The position numbers were made by a program, and so were the translations under genes. This document shows positions 1 through 9,900 of a stretch of DNA of 64,000 bases, in pieces. The DNA is from Paenibacillus_S sp043945595 (lineage in GTDB: Bacteria > Bacillota > Bacilli > Paenibacillales > NBRC-103111): NCBI RefSeq assembly GCF_043945595.1, contig NZ_JBIFNP010000001.1, positions 3,472,001 through 3,536,000 of the forward strand. The letters run 5' to 3'. The stretch's first letter is position 1; each line of letters begins with the position of its first letter. Under the pieces are notes generated by a model. It was not told where the DNA came from, did no database searches, and saw nothing but the letters and a program-made list of their open reading frames with translations.

Positions 1-1440
1 TTCCGTACCGAGCCGGCAGCGGTAATTAATCGACTCACGCCCTCTGTGATTTGCGATTCATTCAGAAATGAATAGCTTAAGCGGATCCATGAATCCAGCT
101 GCCCCAGCGGATCGCAAATGCTTCCCGGCACGAATGCGGCCGACACATCCAAACAACGGGCAAGCAGCGCATCGACAGGGAAGCCGTCCTCCAGCTGAAC
201 CCATAGATTAAGGCCGCCGTCCGGGCCTGGTCCAGTGCCAGCCGGTGTGTGCAAGCAGCGCCTCCATTCGCTCCTTTCGCAGCTGCAGCGCAGTTCTCAG
301 CTTCGCTACATGCTCCTGAAGCCGGCTTGAGAAAAAGTAATGCTGGAATATTTTCTGATTCAGCAGCGGCGTCCCGTTATCCGCCAAAGCTTTTACCGGG
401 ACAATCCCGCTCATGACCGGCTGTCGTGCCGCCAGAAAGGAGATCCGCAATCCGGGAGCAACATACTTGCTAAAGCTGCGGATATAGACTACGTACCCTT
501 CCGTATCGTAGATAAATAACGGCGGTGGCGGTGGCGAGCTGAAGTATATATCATGATAAACATCGTCTTCTACCAACACGCATTGATAGCGCTCGGCCAG
601 CTCTACCAAAGCTTTGCGCTGAGCCGCGGGTACCGTGAAGCCGGTCGGGTTGTGGAAGGTCGGGTTCATATAGAACAGCCGCGGCCGTTCACGCTTCATC
701 GCCTGCTCCACAGCTTCCAGATCGTAACCCGACGGGGTGATGCCGATCGGGACAAGCCGAATATTTTGCTGTACAAAAGCATCAATGGCCGGACTGTACG
801 TAGGCCTTTCGATCAGTATCGTATCTCCCGGTTTAACCAATGCCCGGGATACCAGATCTATAGCCTGCTGAGAGCCCGTAGTCACCATCAACTCCGCCGG
901 ATGGACCGGGATCCCATGCCGCTTCATGAAATATAGGGCCATGGCTTCTCTTAATTCCGCGTCTCCCATGACGGTGGAATACGTACTCAGTACCTTAGGG
1001 TACAGATCAAACACCTGCTTCACATGCTGGGAAAGAAACAGATTCGGCAGCAGGTTCGGGTCGATCAGCGCCTCCGACATCTGAAAGTCGACCGGCACAC
1101 GGTGAATGTCCGCTAATCGGCTCCGGTTCACATAGAGCTGCTGTGCCTGATAATCCCATGGAGCCTCGCTCCTAGAAGAGGCTTCCTTCTTCCCCCTCAT
1201 GTGTTCTGCGGTGTAATAACCCGATTTGTATCTGGATTCGATGAACCCATCTTCCTTAAGCTTCCGGTATGCCTTCAATACGGTTAACCGGTGCACGCCC
1301 AAACGTTCGGCCATTGTCCTGACGGACGGCAGCCGGCCGGTTTCATCCCACTCTCCTTCCCTCAATCCCGCCATTACGGCATCATACACCTGCTGAAAGC
1401 GAGCGCCTGCAGAATCGTGCCCCTTCCGACCAGCTGTCAT
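1..1440 (-). CDS. MocR/PdxR-type regulator (GntR HTH + aminotransferase domain), frameshifted and cut by window edge
   Basis: A chimeric transcription factor. It has an N-terminal GntR winged helix (recognition part SVRTMAERLGVHRLTV) joined to a fold-type I aminotransferase-like domain with the PLP-lysine motif RSFSKYVAPGLR and the acidic motif VEDDVYHDI. MocR proteins use PLP or an amino-type ligand to sense metabolites and usually control the divergent neighbour, here an EamA exporter. I prefer the ATG at 1440, which has GGAGGAGACT directly upstream, over the ATG at 1488, which lacks a good ribosome site and lies inside the direct repeats. The frame breaks near 221-239: the protein reads to GWHWTRP, while the expected continuation GGLNLWVQLEDG and the rest of the C-terminus run in another frame to the window edge, consistent with one extra base. 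The family is clear; the ligand is unknown. Confidence 0.85.
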
Positions 1441-1487
1441 AGTCTCCTCCTTATACACCGGCTTATTTTCGATAACCTGTAGCCCCA

Positions 1488-1516
1488 TCTGTTCTATAAT
1501 CCGAATTCTGTTCTAT
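1488..1516. promoter_or_regulatory. direct repeats in the regulator/exporter intergenic region, candidate MocR operator
   Basis: The 10-mer TCTGTTCTAT occurs at 1488-1497 and 1507-1516, a 19-bp period (about two helical turns). It lies between the MocR gene and the divergent EamA gene, next to an AT-rich promoter-like stretch (TATAGTATAC, about 1529-1538). MocR/PdxR regulators typically bind direct repeats in such positions. The assignment to this regulator is inferred from position. Confidence 0.45.
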
Positions 1517-1554
1517 TCATCCTCGATTATAGTATACAAAAAGGAGGAAGCGCC

Positions 1555-2490
1555 ATGATCGTCTTTAATTATTTACTGATGTGCGTTATTTTCGGCACGA
1601 CATTTCTGTCAATCAAAATCGGAGTCGAAGCAGGAATGCCGCCGTTTTTCTCGGCAGGGCTGAGGTTTTTCATCGCAGGCACGCTTCTCTGTCTCTGGAT
1701 GGCGGGAAGGAATAAAAGGAAGCTTTCGCTGCTGCTGCGCAAAGAGCTTGTGCTTATAGGATTAGGAAGCACATTCTGCACGTTCGCCGCCCTGTATTGG
1801 GCGGAGCAGCACATCGATTCGGGGACTGCCGCTATTTTATCGGCAACCGGGCCTATGATGATCTTGATGCTGCAGACGCTTGTTCTGCGCAAGAAAGCCG
1901 GAACCGCGGATTTGATCGGCTGCCTTATCGGGTTTACAGGCGTCTTCCTTATTATGCTTCCTCATCTCGGCATCGCTGCGCATGGCCAGTGGATCGGGAG
2001 CTGCCTGCTTGTCCTGCTCGGCGAAATCGGTTATGCCGCAGGCAGCTTGTACACCCGCAAGGTCATGCTCGAGATGACTAACGCCTCGCCGATCGCTGTC
2101 AACTCCATCCAAATGATATATGGCGGCGCCGCCCTGCTTTTGTTGTCGGCGGGTACCGAGCAGGGCTGTTTTACGCTTATGCTTGACCTCTCTGCCGCAA
2201 GCTCACTGCTGTATCTCACCGTTGTCGGCTCCATGCTGGGACACAGCCTGTACGCATGGCTCTTGAAGAAGACGAACGCTTTATTCCCGTCTACCTGGCT
2301 GTATGTCTCGCCTGTGATCGCTATGACTCTCGGAGCCCTTTTATATGGGGAACCGGTATCGTTAGCTTCTATATTGGGCAGCATGCTGGTGCTGTCGGGC
2401 ATTATAGCGCCTCATGTTCGGGAGCTGAGGATCTTCATCCTCATGCTTCAGAACCGCAGCAGAGCTTCGAGCAGGAAGCCCGGCCGGTGA
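1555..2490 (+). CDS. EamA/DMT-family transporter
   Basis: A 311-residue integral membrane protein of the drug/metabolite transporter superfamily, with two EamA repeats of five helices each (about 10 membrane segments). It opens with NYLLMCVIFGTTFLSIKIG, the usual first EamA helix, and has the internal duplication typical of the family (second repeat from about residue 150). Members export amino acids, purines or other metabolites from the cytoplasm. The start is supported by AAGGAGGAAGCGCC before ATG. It is transcribed divergently from the MocR regulator, so its substrate or a related metabolite is probably that regulator's signal. The substrate cannot be told from sequence. Confidence 0.85.
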   Translation: MIVFNYLLMCVIFGTTFLSIKIGVEAGMPPFFSAGLRFFIAGTLLCLWMAGRNKRKLSLLLRKELVLIGLGSTFCTFAALYWAEQHIDSGTAAILSATGPMMILMLQTLVLRKKAGTADLIGCLIGFTGVFLIMLPHLGIAAHGQWIGSCLLVLLGEIGYAAGSLYTRKVMLEMTNASPIAVNSIQMIYGGAALLLLSAGTEQGCFTLMLDLSAASSLLYLTVVGSMLGHSLYAWLLKKTNALFPSTWLYVSPVIAMTLGALLYGEPVSLASILGSMLVLSGIIAPHVRELRIFILMLQNRSRASSRKPGR

Positions 2491-2622
2491 TGTACCGCCT
2501 CATCCGATGGCCGCCCCGACGTCAAGACACATCGACCTTGCGGACGGACAAAAACTGAAAGCCTGAAGCAGCTTCAGGCTCCGTGCAGGTCCAGCTGCTT
2601 GTCCAAACTCCATAGAGCATAA

Positions 2623-2658
2623 CAAAAAACAACCGGCAGCGATCCGCATGCCGGTTGT
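2623..2658 (-). terminator. rho-independent terminator of the Rieske gene
   Basis: On the minus strand ACAACCGGCA and TGCCGGTTGT form a 10-bp stem followed by a T run, starting about 35 nt after the corrected stop codon at 2693. A second hairpin (AGCCTGAAG/CTTCAGGCT, 2560-2580) lies further down. Confidence 0.8.
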
Positions 2659-2692
2659 CGTAAGGAAACCGAATTCATCGGTTTCTCCTTTT

Positions 2693-3740
2693 TTATGCCG
2701 TATAATTTCTTCCGAGCCCAATTTCGGTGAGCAGCTGACGGTAAGCGATAGAGGTACGGTCGGCCGGAATGTGCGCTTCCGCCTGCAGATCGAGCGGCAA
2801 ATCCTCCGGCGTCTGCGCTTCAACCATCTCCCGGCTCTTCCTGGAATACCTGCAGGTTAAACTTGATCGTATCTTCCACAGGAGCATCCTTATCGAAGTT
2901 TCTCGCGATCGGACAGAACAGCCTAGTGTAGCGGGCGGAGATCGGAGAAGCGCAGTTCAGAATCCTGAGCTTGCCTTCGTTCGGAAAATGCACGGTAAGC
3001 GAAGCGGCAAACGGAGGGAACACGCGGAATTCGCGCAGCCACTCGAATCCTTCGGGAGCGGCATTATCTTGTCCCTTGCCGTAATTGCTGACGGTGCTCA
3101 CATACTCGGCCAGCAGACCGCCGCCCTCCCGCTTGACGGTATACTGCGGAACCACCGTGTTATTCCGGTCTCCGAACGTTTCCGTATGCACATAAGCGAA
3201 GTGCGATACATCCAGGAAGCCTTCCATCTGACGGCCTGCAGAGCCCGCAATATCAAAGCTCGGGGGCAGCACATTCAAATAGTCGGGATCGTCCCAGCCC
3301 GGGAAATCCGGGATTTGTTCCTCCGTAGACGCAAGCGAGGTCCAAATCAGTCCGTAACGTTCTACGGCCGGGTAGACGATCAATTTGAGCTTCGGCGAAA
3401 TTTTCATGTCGGGGTGTGCCGGAACGGATGTGCATTTGCCTTCGCAGCTATATTTAAATCCATGGTACGGACATACGATTTCTCCGTTTTCAACCCAGCC
3501 CTTGCTGAGCGGCGCGCCGCGGTGAAAGCACAAATCGCGTGCAACGACCACTTTGCCGTTGCTGCGGTAGCATACAAGACGTACGTCCAGCAGCTTCACG
3601 GCAACGGGCTTATCCGTTACCTCACCCGCCTGGGCCACAGGATACCAGTATTGGGCCAGCACCTGCCAATCCTGAGGAGTGAACGTGCAGTCCCGGGGAA
3701 GCTGATTTTCAACCGTTGATTTCTTATCCTCAGTAATCAT
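2693..3740 (-). CDS. Rieske [2Fe-2S] aromatic/sterol-type oxygenase, frameshifted near its C-terminus
   Basis: Terminal oxygenase of the Rieske non-haem iron family. The N-terminal Rieske domain shows both cluster motifs, C-x-H (ARDLCFHRGAPL) and C-x2-H (VCPYHGFKY). The catalytic domain has the mononuclear iron motif DVSHFAYVH. Residues up to VFQEEPGDG are in one frame; the expected tail (EMVEAQTPEDLPL to IAYRQLLTEIGLG) follows in another frame ending at 2693. Removing one G in the CCGGG at about 2830-2834 restores a 348-residue protein, the usual size for VanA/Pao-like oxygenases. No ferredoxin or reductase gene is adjacent, so electron partners must be elsewhere. The family is certain, the substrate unknown. 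The closest style is VanA-like demethylases, by inference only. Confidence 0.85.
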
Positions 3741-3911
3741 TGTCGTAGTCTCCTCACTGTTCCAGTTATCGTTAAGCTCGCAATTAAGTTTCGATATAGC
3801 TATTTTAGTTTAATGTTATATTTTCTATCAACTGTTGGCAAGTTATTTTGTTTTCCTGCACCAAATTTCACAGCGTTCCTTGTATGGAATACTAGAAAAC
3901 TATGCTGAAAA

Positions 3912-3966
3912 CAAAAAAAAGGAACAACTTGCAGTCATTTTTACATGACTATAAGCTGTTCCTTAT
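3912..3966 (-). terminator. terminator downstream of the cupredoxin gene
   Basis: On the minus strand AAGGAACA and TGTTCCTT close a long interrupted stem (with GTCAT/ATGAC inside) and are followed by eight T residues. It ends the gene at 3991-4386. The rest of 3741-3990 is AT-rich and holds the promoter region of the Rieske gene. Confidence 0.8.
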
Positions 3967-3990
3967 TCCATCCCTAGCGGTCTTCCTGAT

Positions 3991-4386
3991 TTAAATGACC
4001 GTTATTTTACCGTAATACATGTACATACCGCAATGAAACTCATACGTACCCGGTTTCAAGTCATCTAATGTAACATAGTTATTCCCTTTATTGAAATACA
4101 CATCGAATCCCAGCTCCTGGGACTCCGCACTTTTGATGCAGGTAAAGCTCGTATCCTTTATAAAATTAATTTTCGCCGGCTTTCCCGCATGCAGTTCAAT
4201 GGGTTCCGATACAAAGCCGTCTCCCGTCACATGGACGGTAACGACCTGGTATCCTGCCGTTTCTTGAGAATTCGATGGACTGGCGGAAATGACGCTGCGC
4301 TCGGAAATAAAAAAGATCAAAGCTCCCGCGATCATTAAACCGAGGGCAACGGCGGACAGGATCCATTTGCTTTTGTTTTTGTTCAT
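3991..4386 (-). CDS. membrane-anchored cupredoxin-like protein
   Basis: A 131-residue protein with one N-terminal hydrophobic segment (WILSAVALGLMIAGALIFF), acting as a signal anchor, and an extracytoplasmic cupredoxin fold. The C-terminal EFHCGMYMYYGKI matches the Cys-Gly-Met-x-Met copper-site loop of EfeO/Cupredoxin_1-type domains, and an earlier Cys (TSFTCIKS) may be another ligand. Such proteins bind copper at the outer face of the membrane and take part in metal handling or electron transfer. The start at 4386 has AAAGGAAG upstream; the longer frame from 4464 adds 26 residues with no signal-like character. It is probably a single-gene unit ended by the hairpin just downstream. The precise role is unknown. 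Confidence 0.7.
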   Translation of the reverse strand: MNKNKSKWILSAVALGLMIAGALIFFISERSVISASPSNSQETAGYQVVTVHVTGDGFVSEPIELHAGKPAKINFIKDTSFTCIKSAESQELGFDVYFNKGNNYVTLDDLKPGTYEFHCGMYMYYGKITVI

Positions 4387-4624
4387 TTGACTCTTCCTTT
4401 CCGTGCTGCTTATTACATGATAAGAAGCCTCCAAGGGACAGATGCCTTGCTTGGCTTTATTCAAGTATAAAGCAATTCGCTGCCCCGTGAACCCGAAAGC
4501 AGCTGCATTTTATGAACAATCTATAAACCTTTCGAAGCATGATCTTCGAACGTCAGCATCCTTTTCCAGCTTTCTGGTCATACTATCTTTGTTCTTTTCA
4601 TTTCATTGTCAGGAGGTGAAGCAA

Positions 4625-4807
4625 ATGGCTACAAGCAGAGGACATCAGGGAGCTCACGGGATCGGTCAAACGGAGGAACAGCTGAACAACCAGGCACAAG
4701 CCGCAGAAGAAATACAAGGCGCCAGCAAAGTGGATCAAGAGGTTTTGGCTGCCGCTAACCAGCAGGATAGCGAGCTCGACGAAATCATTCCCTCCGACCA
4801 GGAATAG
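4625..4807 (+). CDS. small hydrophilic acidic protein, unknown
   Basis: A 60-residue protein with an ideal ribosome site (AGGAGGTGAAGCAA before ATG) and its own terminator. It is rich in Gln, Glu, Ala and Asp, has no Cys and no hydrophobic segment, starts ATSRGHQGAHGIGQTEEQ and ends with an acidic tail (ELDEIIPSDQE). Composition and size resemble spore-core or stress-type small proteins of Bacillales, but no signature supports a family. Likely disordered and soluble. Confidence 0.6.
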   Translation: MATSRGHQGAHGIGQTEEQLNNQAQAAEEIQGASKVDQEVLAAANQQDSELDEIIPSDQE

Positions 4808-4818
4808 TCCGATGTAAA

Positions 4819-4862
4819 ATAAAATCCCATTCTCTTCCATCATGGTGAGGCTGGGATTTTTA
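4819..4862 (+). terminator. terminator of the small acidic protein gene
   Basis: AAAATCCCA and TGGGATTTT form a 9-bp stem followed by T residues, 12 nt after the stop at 4807. Confidence 0.75.
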
Positions 4863-4958
4863 TAAATAAAGGTTTTAGCGGCCGAAAGCCCGGCACAAAC
4901 GAGAGGCTTCGGCTTCGGCAGAAGGTTTCCTTTCCGAATCCGCATCTTATGTAAGCTG

Positions 4959-5492
4959 TTAGTCTCCCTGCCCCTCGGGCCGGCTCTTCGTAAAATAAAG
5001 GTTTAAATCGTCATCCACCCGAGCCAGCTCCCCTGGAGCAGCCGGCTGCTGACGGTACATGATTCCCCTGCCGTCCGGAATAAATCCCCTTCTCGCATAG
5101 AGACGCTGCGCGCTGCCATAGCTTGCATAAAGTCCGACCCCAATACCAACGATACGACGGCTCTTAAAAGCGAGACGCTCCGCCGCCTCCATCAGCTCGC
5201 TGCCGATGCCAAGCCTGCGCAGCGGGGAAATGACGTTGAAATCGTTAATTTCCGGGATGCCATTGTCCGCGAAATACGGATAGCCCGAATGGGCGAGCAG
5301 ATGCAGGCTGCCTGCAAACTGTTCCTTGTAGAAAGCAAGCAGCGTCGTTCTTACTCCCGTCGCGTTCTCTTCCCAGCACCGGATGAGATAGCTCAAGGGC
5401 TTATTGATCTCGTGCTCGTAGAATACACGGTAAATCATCTCTGTGTCTTCTTCCGCCAGTCGGCGAATTTGAATCAGGTTTCCAGCGTCCAT
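4959..5492 (-). CDS. GNAT-family N-acetyltransferase
   Basis: A 177-residue cytoplasmic acetyltransferase of the Gcn5-related family. The acetyl-CoA pyrophosphate loop is seen as SPLRRLGIGSELMEAAERLA (motif A, R/Q-x-x-G-x-G), preceded by the beta-4 strand EINDFNVIS and followed by ASYGSAQRLYARRGFIPDG, the typical C-terminal alpha4/beta7 segment. It would transfer an acetyl group to an amine on a small molecule or protein. It is flanked by unrelated genes and looks monocistronic. The substrate is not predictable. Confidence 0.8.
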   Translation of the reverse strand: MDAGNLIQIRRLAEEDTEMIYRVFYEHEINKPLSYLIRCWEENATGVRTTLLAFYKEQFAGSLHLLAHSGYPYFADNGIPEINDFNVISPLRRLGIGSELMEAAERLAFKSRRIVGIGVGLYASYGSAQRLYARRGFIPDGRGIMYRQQPAAPGELARVDDDLNLYFTKSRPEGQGD

Positions 5493-5595
5493 GCCTCGAT
5501 CCCGCCTTTCCTTTCAAATGAAAAGAATACCTCCATTTTATCATGAAAGCATTCTTTTATGAGACCAACTTCCGGTTAAGTTAAAGTTTCCACGC

Positions 5596-5640
5596 AAAAA
5601 AAGAGGTTCCCTCCGGCATATTCTTCCGGCAGCAACCTCG
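5596..5640 (-). terminator. terminator at the end of the 5.7-15.3 kb sugar locus
   Basis: On the minus strand GAGGTT/AACCTC arms bracket a pyrimidine/purine-rich loop and are followed by seven T residues, about 40 nt after the stop codon of the GH105-like gene at 5679. Confidence 0.65.
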
Positions 5641-5678
5641 GGTAAAACCGATGCAAACCAATGAGATAAGGAAGAGCT

Positions 5679-7980
5679 TTAGTACGATAACACTCCCTGC
5701 TCCGCAATGCGCTTCAGCTTGGCGATTTCGGTGCCGGCCAGCATCATGATGCCGATGCCATGATTGTCGTTGATCACCGTCAGCAGATCGTACTTGTAAT
5801 AATCTGCGTTAAAAGCATAGCGGGAGCCGCTGCACACACCATGCACGCTGCCCTGACGGTCGATGGCGAAACGGGTCAAGCCTGTCCACGCCTTGAGCGC
5901 CGCTGCGCGAAAACGCTGCGGATCGCGCAGCCAGCCGAACCGTACTCCCCGCGCAAAACCGTAGGCAAACATCGCCGTGCAGGAGGCTTCCTCATAGGCA
6001 TCCGGATCGTTCAACACCTGATGCCAGAGCCCGCTCTCCGCTTGCAGCGCAATGTATCCCTCGCACAGCTCATTATACAATGCAAGCAGCGCGGGCCGTT
6101 CCGCATGGTCCACCGGCAGCGCTTCGAGCACCTCCGTCAGCGAGAACAGCGTCCAGCCGTTGCCGCGTCCCCACGGAATGCCCGTTGCCTTCCCGTATTT
6201 GAAGTCATAGACATGCGACATCACCCGCTCCTCCGCCATGAACAAATAGCTGCAGACCAGCAAAAACTGCCGGGCCGCCTCGTCCAGCGCATCCGGTCTG
6301 CCCTTGACGGCGGCGTATCTGCACAGAAACGGCGCGCTCATATACAAATCATCGGCCCACATCGTATTCTCGGAATATTCGCCCGCACATACCCGATAAA
6401 AAGCCCCGTCTTCCCTGCGTTCCAGACGGTTCAGCATAAAATCGGCAATCCGGTCCGCTATGGGGAGGAAGCCCGTATCCCCGCAATCCCGGTACGCCTC
6501 CAGCATGGCGGAGCCGAAGGAGCCGCAGTTATCCAGCATCTTCATCATGACGAGCTGCTGATTTACTGCAGGGAAGCCGTACTGCTCGCGGTCCCACAAC
6601 GAATACTCGTACAGCTCGGTGCACGCCTGCACATGCTCCACCGCATAACGCACCAAATCCGGCCGGTTCAGCCAGCGGCCCGTCTGCAGCAGTCCGTAGA
6701 CCGTAACACCAAGCGGATAGTCCCAACGGGCATAGTTGGTTACGGTGCCTGCCGTCCATTTATTGCTGAGCATAGAGTTCTCATAATAGGGGCGTATCCT
6801 CGCATCCGGCAGATCGAGCTGCCAGTAAGTAAAGCGGGACGCATTCTTCCCGCGTTCGGTCGAAACCTTAGTGTCAGTGTCAGCCTCATCCGCTTCGTTC
6901 CTCAAAGGATACAAGCGGTCGGTGCGGACCCATTCGGCGTACGGCAGCTCCACGCCGGGATCGAACGGAACCGGCGTACAGCCACGCCTGATCGCTGCCA
7001 TGCACCGGCAGAGGCGCTGCCAGCTCCAGAGCCTGAGGGCTCTCGCTTCTGAAAGTCAGCGTCACATCCCACGCTCCCTCGCCGCAGACGCTTCGCACCA
7101 GCAGATCATGCTTCCCTGGCGGCAGCTTTATTCGGGCGTACAGCGGGCCGCCCTTCGGGCCTTCGGCCGCCGCCGTCAGGCTGCCGTTCACCCACACCTC
7201 AGCCGGCCCGGATGCGGCGCCTTCCAGAACCAGCCATGCTTCGCCTGATCCGCTGCAGCACAGCTTCGTCCACGCGTAAGCCTGCCGCCCGGGCTGCAGG
7301 CCGAACAGCCGCTCCAGCGGCGGCTTGCGGCTCGCAGCCCCGTCCCACTCGACTTCCGGCAGCCATCGCAGACCTGCCGCCTCACCGGTGCCGAGCAGCT
7401 CATCACATCCCCAGCCATCGCGAATCGGGTCACCGTCCGCCGGCTCGGAGTATGCCCAGCCTGCTTGGCCCGCTCTCCCCGTGAACGGAGACAGCACGTT
7501 CAGAATACGCACCTTGGCCTCGTCGGCTCCGAGCAGGCAGCCGAAGCCGGCCGCTGTGCAGCGAAGCGCCAAGAACAATGCGTTCCAGCCTTTGACGAAA
7601 TGCAGGCTCAGCTTGACGCTGGCCCCAGGCTTGATCTCGTCGATTACATTCGAGCGGTAAGCCAGCTCTCCGTTGAAGTAAAGCCTTACGGGACCCATGA
7701 AGCGAAGCACGAGATCGAGGCTGCGCTCCCCATCGCTCCAGACGAGAGCGCACGCATAAGACGTCTGTCCGGGCTTCGCTTCCGGGAAACGGCGTCCGAG
7801 GTCAAGCTCGTACAGCCCCTCTTCATTCTGCAAAATCCCGGAAGCATAAAATGTACGGTAAATAAAGCCGGCCTGCGGGTTAGCCCCGACATAGCGGTCG
7901 GCCAAAAGCTTCAAGACGGCTGACTCGTCTTCGCCGAATCGGGAATGAGCGCTTTCCAGCTCATGAAAATAGTGCGGCAT
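5679..7980 (-). CDS. GH105-like unsaturated uronyl (rhamnogalacturonyl) hydrolase with N-terminal beta domain, frameshifted
   Basis: Corrected product about 766 residues. Residues 1-340 are a beta-sandwich-type accessory region (two jelly-roll-like parts, e.g. VRLYFNGELAYRSNVID). From about residue 375 follows an (alpha/alpha)6 GH88/GH105 domain with family blocks YARWDYPLGVTVYG, DNCGSFGSAMLEAYRD, MWADDLYMSAPFL and IPWGRGNGWTLFS. GH105 enzymes (YteR/YesR) hydrate the double bond of 4,5-unsaturated uronic acids made by lyases, using an Asp. The start has AAGGAGGGTGCTT before ATG at 7980. The two halves lie in different frames: the first should continue as VPFDPGVELPYAEWVRTD, which is in the second frame. 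One extra base near 6963-6975 explains it. It lies 39 nt after a possible lyase gene, which fits the enzyme pairing. An N-terminal extension of this size is unusual for YteR (about 370 residues). Confidence 0.8.
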
Positions 7981-8019
7981 AAGCACCCTCCTTCTCACTC
8001 TTTTAGGTAGTTGTTGATC

Positions 8020-9879
8020 TTACCTCAACCGCACCGCGACGGTTTTATCGAACGGGGTCACCCAGTTCAGATGCACATATTGGCAGCCCGCGGGATGGCT
8101 GTCGTCGCGCAGCTCCGCTACGAAATGCTCATAGGCTCCCGGCGATATCTCGAGCGCATCGCCGCCGGCAGTATAGCGGGCCGTGCCGCTTTGCAGCATA
8201 TAGCGTCCCTCGCCGGCAGCAGCCAAGCCCTCGCCCTGCAGCTCGCCTTCGGCCCCGAGAATAAAGGTCAGCTGGGTCAGCACATCCTCCCGTTCATCGG
8301 ATACGATCCGCATGCGCCAGCCCGAATCCTCCGGCATCAGCTCAGCGGTCAGACGGTGTGTCTGGACATGGGTCAGCGGACGGTGCTGATGCGGCAGCAA
8401 ATACCAGGGGCTCGGTTCGCCTTGCGCTCCCGCCGCACCGGAGCTTAACTGCCGCTCATGCGACGCATCCGGCGGCATCCGGCTTTCCCCGCTTGCCTCC
8501 GGCATGCTCTGCGCCCCGGAAGCCGCCGCTGCCTGTTCTCCAAAGCTTTCCTGCGGCAGCAGCTTTTCCTTGGGAATCGGGCCGTTATAGCCTTTCTCCA
8601 TCGTCACACCCAGCTTATAGCCGTTCCCCTCGCATATCAGCTCCTCAAACTTGACGATCCCTGGCGAAAAAGATGTGGAGAGCTTGACTCCAAGCAGCCG
8701 AACCTTTCCGTGCCGGAGGGAGAAGAAGGAAGGCGTCCTCGTCATAACCGTCACGCTGGTCTCCCCGTCCCGGATGCGGACGATCGGCGCGCCGAAAGCA
8801 AGATGCATGCTGCTGTGCTGTATTTTCATGTGGTGCCCAACCGATTCGATCCGCTTCAGATGCTCTTCCGCCGTGTGTGAGCCGTTGATGAGCTTGACAT
8901 AACGGTCCGGCAGCGATGCGCGCTCCAGCCCGCTGATATCGGTTTCCTTCGGATACAGAAGCAATTGCAGCAGCGCGTTATTGTTGACCCCCTCCGTTCC
9001 TTGAATGAACGAGCCTGCATAATCGGCCATCGCGGCGAACAGCGGATCCCGGTCGTGTGCCGCCATCAGGCGGTACGAGAGGAAATAGGTAGCCGGGCGA
9101 TACGTATGACCGAAGTCCTGACGGCCCGAATAATCCGTTACGATCTCTCCGGACGGATGCACGAGATAGACCATCATCCGCAGATTGCGGCGGACGGCCT
9201 CCAGCAGCTCGGGCCGGTGAAGTACCCGGCCGGTGTGATAGAGCGCAATGTCGCTGACGGCGTTGTAGATGCCGTTGCTGCGTTCGGTCCACTCGCCGTC
9301 CACGGTGATGTCCAGCCCCTCCGCAAGCCATTCCTCGGCTCTTGCGGCAAGCTCCGGCAGCGGGAAGATCTCATAGAGCAGCGACAGCGCAGCGGTAAGC
9401 ACCCAGCGGTGATTCGGCGTATGGCAGCCGCCCGTCAGCATCGCGGGCAGAGTCCGCTCCAGGAACAGCTTCAGCTTCGCTGCGGACGGCTGGATGTCCG
9501 GCCAGCCGTGCCGCGACAGCAGCTGGTACATCTGCGCCACTCCGCCGACGACGAAGCCCGTGTCGGGCGGCGAGTTGAAATTCGTCGAGCCGAGCGATAC
9601 CGTGCCGTCCGCATGCTGGCGGTTCAGCATGAAATCGGCCGCCAGATCGAAGGCGGCGAGCAGCTCGGCATCGTGATAATACCGCGACTCGGGATTGACC
9701 AAGGCGCAAGCCCAGCAAGCCATTACGCTGGGCGTACCGCCGTGGTTCGGGCGGGGAATGCCCGACGCATCCATGATGCCGCCGGCATATTTGGACGATA
9801 CGTCCCGAACCTGCTTGCTTAAAGCTGACTGCACAGACTCATCATACAGGCGAACCAGTTTGATATAGGTTGAATCCAT
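8020..9879 (-). CDS. putative polysaccharide lyase-like protein (alpha/alpha toroid + beta domain), family not recognised
   Basis: A 619-residue protein with no signal peptide. The first 300 residues are helical and rich in aromatic/charged repeats typical of (alpha/alpha)n toroids, with conserved-looking blocks NRQHADGTVSLGSTNF, CHTPNHRWVLTAALSLLYE, ERSNGIYNAVSDIALYHTGR and EIVTDYSGRQDFGHTYRP. His, Asn, Tyr and Arg of these blocks could form the active site used by toroid lyases. Residues 310-430 and 505-619 look beta-rich; a low-complexity Ala/Ser/Gly linker sits at about 450-495. Start: AAAGGAGACGGATACAC before ATG. It lies between a GH105-like hydrolase and a Vps62-like gene in a sugar-uptake operon, so it probably makes or processes unsaturated oligosaccharides inside the cell. 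I do not recognise a CAZy family. Heparinase II/III-like proteins are the nearest style. Confidence 0.55.
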   Translation of the reverse strand: MDSTYIKLVRLYDESVQSALSKQVRDVSSKYAGGIMDASGIPRPNHGGTPSVMACWACALVNPESRYYHDAELLAAFDLAADFMLNRQHADGTVSLGSTNFNSPPDTGFVVGGVAQMYQLLSRHGWPDIQPSAAKLKLFLERTLPAMLTGGCHTPNHRWVLTAALSLLYEIFPLPELAARAEEWLAEGLDITVDGEWTERSNGIYNAVSDIALYHTGRVLHRPELLEAVRRNLRMMVYLVHPSGEIVTDYSGRQDFGHTYRPATYFLSYRLMAAHDRDPLFAAMADYAGSFIQGTEGVNNNALLQLLLYPKETDISGLERASLPDRYVKLINGSHTAEEHLKRIESVGHHMKIQHSSMHLAFGAPIVRIRDGETSVTVMTRTPSFFSLRHGKVRLLGVKLSTSFSPGIVKFEELICEGNGYKLGVTMEKGYNGPIPKEKLLPQESFGEQAAAASGAQSMPEASGESRMPPDASHERQLSSGAAGAQGEPSPWYLLPHQHRPLTHVQTHRLTAELMPEDSGWRMRIVSDEREDVLTQLTFILGAEGELQGEGLAAAGEGRYMLQSGTARYTAGGDALEISPGAYEHFVAELRDDSHPAGCQYVHLNWVTPFDKTVAVRLR

Positions 9880-9900
9880 GTGTATCCGTCTCCTTTATCT

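Noticed and set aside
3741..3990. Riboswitch in the Rieske gene leader
   Set aside because: The only clear structure is the terminator of the opposing cupredoxin gene; no known aptamer pattern is visible.
5760..7052. 430-codon open frame opposite the GH105-like gene
   Set aside because: It is the antisense shadow of a high-GC coding region: no ribosome site, Arg/His-rich composition and no domain.
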